Source: Dipetalonema caudispina
Taxonomy: Eukaryota > Nematoda > Chromadorea > Rhabditida > Onchocercidae
NCBI GenBank assembly: GCA_013365325.1
Contig: JABVXV010000198.1
Coordinates: 1-64,000, forward strand
DNA: 64,000 nucleotides
Reading direction: 5' to 3'
Every line of letters begins with the position of its first letter. Positions within the stretch are counted from its first letter, which is position 1. This document shows, piece by piece, positions 59,655 to 64,000 of this stretch. The notes beneath the pieces were generated by a model. That model was given only the letters and a program-made list of their open reading frames with translations. It was not told where the DNA came from and did not search any database. The position numbers were made by a program, and so were the translations under genes.

Positions 59655-61689
59655 ATGAGCTTCGTCGACATGGATATCAATATGTTTCAGGTAAGTTTTC
59701 TGCAGTCAATTTGACATCACTGACTGGTTTGAAAATTACGTAACATTATATCAAGAAGTGAGCCAGAAATTTATCCACTTGATAGAGTTAAAAGTGATAG
59801 AACGCATACTTACCGGAAGAGAAAGAAATGGAATTCCAGATGAAGCCGCTCGAGACGAAACAGATTGTTGCATTTGTTAATTATTTCATGGTAAGAAATG
59901 TTCAGATGCTACAAGATTTTGTCTCTAATGTAGAGCGAAGAATTGTCGACATGGAAAAGCGTTTAAGTCGAGTGGAAGTGGAGTTGAAACTTTTGGAACT
60001 TAAAGTAATCATTGAACTATTTTCCGCCGATATCGTTGTTGAAGTGGTAACTTGAGCTCCTTTATTCCTAAAGAAGTAGTCGGTGGTGCTAAAGATTTTT
60101 AGAAAATATGGAGCCGGTCTATCTTTTTTTACCGTAGTGATTTAAAAGTTAGCGAATATGATTAAGATTTGTTTTTAGTTAGACAGCGTGCCAGGCTTGC
60201 AAATCATAGATCCGAAGGCAATTGAGTCAACAGCGAAACAGCATGATGATGGTCCACTGTCTAACAAAGTTACGATGAAAGATACTCTAGAGGTTCATTT
60301 TTCACTTCAGAATTGAGAGTTAATATTAAAAGATGCGATGAACCGCTGTTGTTGAGTTGATTTTATTTACATAATTGTTTTAATCACGCCGATATTCTTC
60401 TTCGTTTTCTGAGATCAGATTAGCAAATTTAAACAGAACGATTTTATTCTTTCTGGATCATTCGTTTTTCGAAGACGTATTTACTTTAAAAGTTATTATT
60501 CTCATTGGAGTTCATCTTCTGATGATATTTGTGAATCCTTCAAAGACAAATACTTTTCAGGATAAAAAAGTTGAAGATGCAAAAGTAGTTAATTCCGAAT
60601 TATGTACTTCTACTTCTATCGCTAGCGTTGAAAGGCCACACGAATCGATGGATTCGAAAGCGTCTACGAAACAAAATCGATGTCTTTACATTCGAGATGA
60701 TCCTCGTTATGCTATTTATTTCAAAATGCTTAAAATGGTTCGCCTTTGATTCTTGTTTTCTGTTTGGGACGAGTAAGACGTTTTTCATATGTAACTTTAT
60801 TTGATCATACCGCAGTACATAGTTTTTGTAATTTGTAATACATTACTCATGTGCTTACGATACTGAGGACAGTTAGATTGTCGTTGAAACCTCAGTTGTA
60901 ATGTTCGAGTTCTGATTTACTGTCTCTGTTTGCCATTCCTGAAAACTATTTATTGACCTGAGTCATATTCTGTTCTTTTTCATTACTGTTTCACAATTCA
61001 GGGGGTACCTGAGTGTGCTGTAAAACAGAAAATGACGAGTCAGGGAATCGATACAGCAATTCTCAAGTATGTTAATTTTCAGTCTTTTTCTGACATAAGG
61101 AAATCTTTCCAATATGCATTCCATATGACATCATAATTATTTTACGATTATTATCATCCATAGACATCATATTACCTTGGATCAGTAAGGAAATGACAGC
61201 AGCAGCAGAGTAATATGAAGTATGTCTCTATCTTTTAGAATGTTTCAACGAGTTTCCGTCGCTGATGTCAGTTGTTTTTTTGTACAAAGTAGGATTTTAA
61301 ATACCAAATACTACTTCACATGTCGCCATCCCTTTGTATTTATTGCGACATTAAGAAGTTATTCTTTAACAACGAGTAGAATTGTCAACTAATGATTGAT
61401 CAAGAAAAGAGTGAAAGCTACATAAGTCGTAGAAGTCAGATACTTTTCACAGACACTCCTGTATTTCCTGCAAAAATTGAGACAGTTCGAGACATTACAA
61501 CTTGTCGTGGAATAGATTAGGCAAATTTCTTTTGGAATTTTATAAAATTTGAACCAACTTCCAAATTTCTGCAGAACACCAGATGCGCTTTCTGACTTAC
61601 CTGAAGATGCAATAGACAGCGTCGAGGACAAAGGATCGACAAGTGCTGATGACGACGATCAGAATTCCACATCTTCCAGTGATCGTTGA
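59655..61689 (+). CDS. ddl-1: WASH complex subunit 3 (CCDC53)
   Basis: Small coiled-coil subunit of the WASH complex, which activates Arp2/3 on endosomes. The C. elegans orthologue is ddl-1. Six in-phase exons: 59655-59690, 59840-60004, 60179-60292, 60561-60737, 61002-61066, 61575-61689; about 223 residues. Family blocks: KQIVAFVNYFMVRNVQMLQDF, the coiled coil RRIVDMEKRLSRVEVELKLLELKLDSVPGL, DDPRYAIYFKMLKMGVPECAV, KQKMTSQGID and an acidic Ser-rich tail (DDDDQNSTSSS). The first exon encodes only 12 residues, and the acceptor before exon 2 (AATTCCAG) is weak, so translation from another ATG nearby (59829) is possible. Confidence 0.87.
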
Positions 61690-62873
61690 TTAAGAGCTAT
61701 AAATTGTAAATCCGTGTAAATTAATGGAAAGAACCAAAATAATTGGGTCATTTAAAATATTTGATCCTATAGAAGAATTGTTATGGGAATCTCGGATTAG
61801 CCCTTTGTATTCATGGTATTTTACTTTCTGCATTAATTACAAGATATAAAAAATGAAAAAGTGTCTTATATAATATTTCCAGTATTTGAAATAAAGCATT
61901 TAACACAAATCATCATTTATGCGATGCTACTAAAGAAAATTTTGCAAAGAACAAAAACGGATATTTGTTGGATAGGAAGAGATTGCTTATTTTATGCATT
62001 AATTAACGGATTTCGAGAATTTTCATTGACCATACAGATAAGCTAGTAGCGGGATTACTACAAGAAGGTCGTTTTCACTGGTCAAAACTTGTCAAAATTT
62101 TGACCGATTGATTTATCAGTTTACAGAGAGTTGTATTGTATACAAAAAAGGAACATTTGATCATTTGCAGTTCAAAATTAGGTCTTATGCGATGTTTCTG
62201 CAAACTTTCTTCGGCATTCATTTTGTTCCAATTCGACATCTTAGTGAGCTATCAAGATGTCTCACTTTTTTTTTTCAAAGCAAAAATTAGTGTTTTTTGA
62301 ACTGATCCGTGATGAGATGACTATTGGGATAAAAGTATGGTAAAAGTATCGTGACAAAAAATCTGAATAACATTATAAGCTATTCTTGCCTTGTTTCTCA
62401 ATTAATTTTGCTTAAAAGGAATTCTTGGGATGAACACTGCATTCGAAATGAAATTTTTGGACTTTAATTCAGTGTTTCATTTTTTTTTTCACTGCTCTAA
62501 ATTACCATTCAAATATATCTTTTTGTTTTGTGCGAGAATTATTTTTTTCCATTCAAATTCAAAATCATTAATTTTTGGAAATTTTCGATCAAATGATATC
62601 AGTTTTCAGATGATATTAATGTTGTTGTTGCAAGTCATCGATTAGAATTGCTTTATTCGTTTCTCATCGAATCAGCTATCTTCTTTATGGTTAGCTTAAA
62701 AAATTTTTTGCCAATTCAAATCGATTTTAATTTGTGTAATATATCTGCAATCCTATCTTAGAATCAATAATAAATCAGAATCATGAAATATTCTTCCTAT
62801 ATATGAGCGCTAAAATTATACGATTTATTATGCTATAGCTAGCAAATGAATAAATTTACTTTAAGATTTTCAG
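61690..62873. other. Spacer before the right-edge gene
   Basis: AT-rich. It probably contains at least one 5' exon of the gene that follows, because the exon starting at 62874 has no usable ATG, but I could not identify it with confidence. Confidence 0.4.
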
Positions 62874-64000
62874 ATATCGAGAAGGATTTTACGTCGGCAA
62901 AGATCATCCCGTGCTACAGCACATCGTGAACAATCCAGCTCTATACGCCGTCATTTAATTCGACGGCGAAACATCATTGAAGATTTGCAAACAGCAAATT
63001 CTATCGGTTATCCTGCAAGTAATTCTTCTTTACCATCATCAATGCCTCAATCCTCGTATAGTTATCCAGAAGTATTTCCGTCAATGATAAACGATGTACA
63101 TTCAATTCTACCGCAAGCAACCTCTTTTGATGATTTACACGAGAGAATGACTATCACACTTTCAGCTAATAATACAAGAGAAGTTGTAATAGGGACTTTT
63201 TCAATATCCACTTTACAAATTCCTATACCTACTGTAATACATCCTGTTTCTCAGACCCAAAGAGCACCACCTGTTGTCTTAGATGATACTGTACAATTGA
63301 ACGGTAATCAAGATAGCCAAACTTCATTAGTGCCATTTGAACACAGGTATCAATCAATAATTAATTAATCCTTCCTGAGTAAAGATACAATAATCATTTT
63401 AGTAAATTAATTTTTGATTTCAAAGTATACATTGGTGTTTAAATAAGCCAAATTGAAGAGTTTTCCAAAGAAGTTTAGTGATAATTATCCAATAAAACAT
63501 TTAAAATCATTTTACCTAATATTAGCCAATTGTAATCGTTTTACATATAGGTTGATCATAAAATTACCTTATTGATCACATCCTTATACCATAATAAAAC
63601 AATTTGTCAAATTTTTAAGATAATATTGCAGTAATATTCGATCATCTCTTAACTCACAGCTACCTCAAAGAATGAGATATAATAATAGGAGACGATGAAT
63701 GTTTTTAAGGTATAAATCCTTAACATTTTTTTTTTTTCCTGTTCAATAAATTTAACTGAAAAATTCTTAAAATGCTTCATGTGATCAATTTAATCCTACA
63801 TAATATTTATTATGTATGAATCCATTCTCATAATCGTAAATATTTAGAATTATACGTGCTCAAATTTCCAATGATCGTCTTTTTGATAATATAGTACATC
63901 TAACAGAAGAACTTCAAGGAAAAATTTATGCATACATTAATGCTTGCATGCATAATATTGTATCCAACGATCAGCAGCAGCAACAGCAGCAGCAGCATGA
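62874..64000 (+). CDS. Partial gene: Arg-rich, Ser-rich protein with polyQ
   Basis: Two exons are visible: 62874-63346, after ATTTTCAG, and 63848 to the window end; they join in phase. The first encodes a strongly basic start (RRILRRQRSSR, RRHLIRRRN), then a Ser/Pro/Thr-rich region without clear domains. The second encodes a helical, Asn/Ile-rich stretch (LFDNIVHLTEELQGKIYAYI) and then a glutamine run. Both ends are missing: the start lies further left and the 3' part beyond the window. I do not recognise the family. Confidence 0.6.
63972..63996 (+). repeat. CAG repeat coding polyglutamine
   Basis: Eight Gln codons in a row (seven CAG and one CAA) in the last visible exon, at the window edge, followed by CAT. 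Confidence 0.9.

Overview
This 64 kb window looks like eukaryotic nuclear DNA from a nematode, most likely a filarial (spirurid) worm. It is AT-rich with long homopolymer runs. Its genes are cut into small exons by short introns whose acceptors are mostly of the TTTTCAG type. Many start codons sit a few bases after such an acceptor (for example at 22578, 46435 and 52657), as expected for spliced-leader trans-splicing. The protein families, such as cuticlin-type ZP proteins, are also nematode-like. One assembly gap of 100 N lies at 19400-19499. I saw no rRNA, tRNA, SL RNA, CRISPR array or intact transposon. Species assignment is inference.

Left third (1-24.6 kb): a cuticlin-like ZP-domain gene on the minus strand (1158-4979). 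Next comes a secreted, cysteine-rich multi-module protein on the plus strand (6782-11769) that I cannot assign to a known gene. wdfy-2 follows on the plus strand (WD40 + FYVE, 13795-17164), then the snRNA 3'-end exonuclease TOE1 on the minus strand (18523-22578, broken by the N gap).

Middle (24.6-46.5 kb): a TRIC/TMEM38 cation channel (minus, 24662-27335) and a BAR-domain protein (minus, 30427-31860). The BAR gene is divergent from the cap trimethyltransferase tgs-1 (plus, 32577-39053). Then come a small unknown protein (minus, 41817-42144) lying downstream of the proteasome ATPase rpt-4 (minus, 43181-46435).

Right third (48.6-64 kb): TFIIIC subunit 5 (GTF3C5, minus, 48611-52657), divergent from glucosamine-6-phosphate N-acetyltransferase (plus, 53512-55069). 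A plus-strand series follows: an unknown 82-residue protein (56210-57163), the BORC subunit BORCS5/sam-4 starting only 39 bases later (57203-58773), and the WASH-complex subunit WASHC3/ddl-1 (59655-61689). The window ends inside an Arg-rich, polyQ-containing gene.

Most genes are housekeeping, and each model was assembled from in-phase exons by hand. The points most worth following are: two splice acceptors reading CAA instead of CAG in the ZP gene; the unrecognised multi-module Cys-rich protein and its neighbouring orphan exons; the 39-base spacing with no splice acceptor between the 82-aa gene and BORCS5; a roughly 90-residue insertion inside the TGS1 methyltransferase core; and several perfect hairpins and duplications in introns. 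No clearly new multi-gene system is evident.
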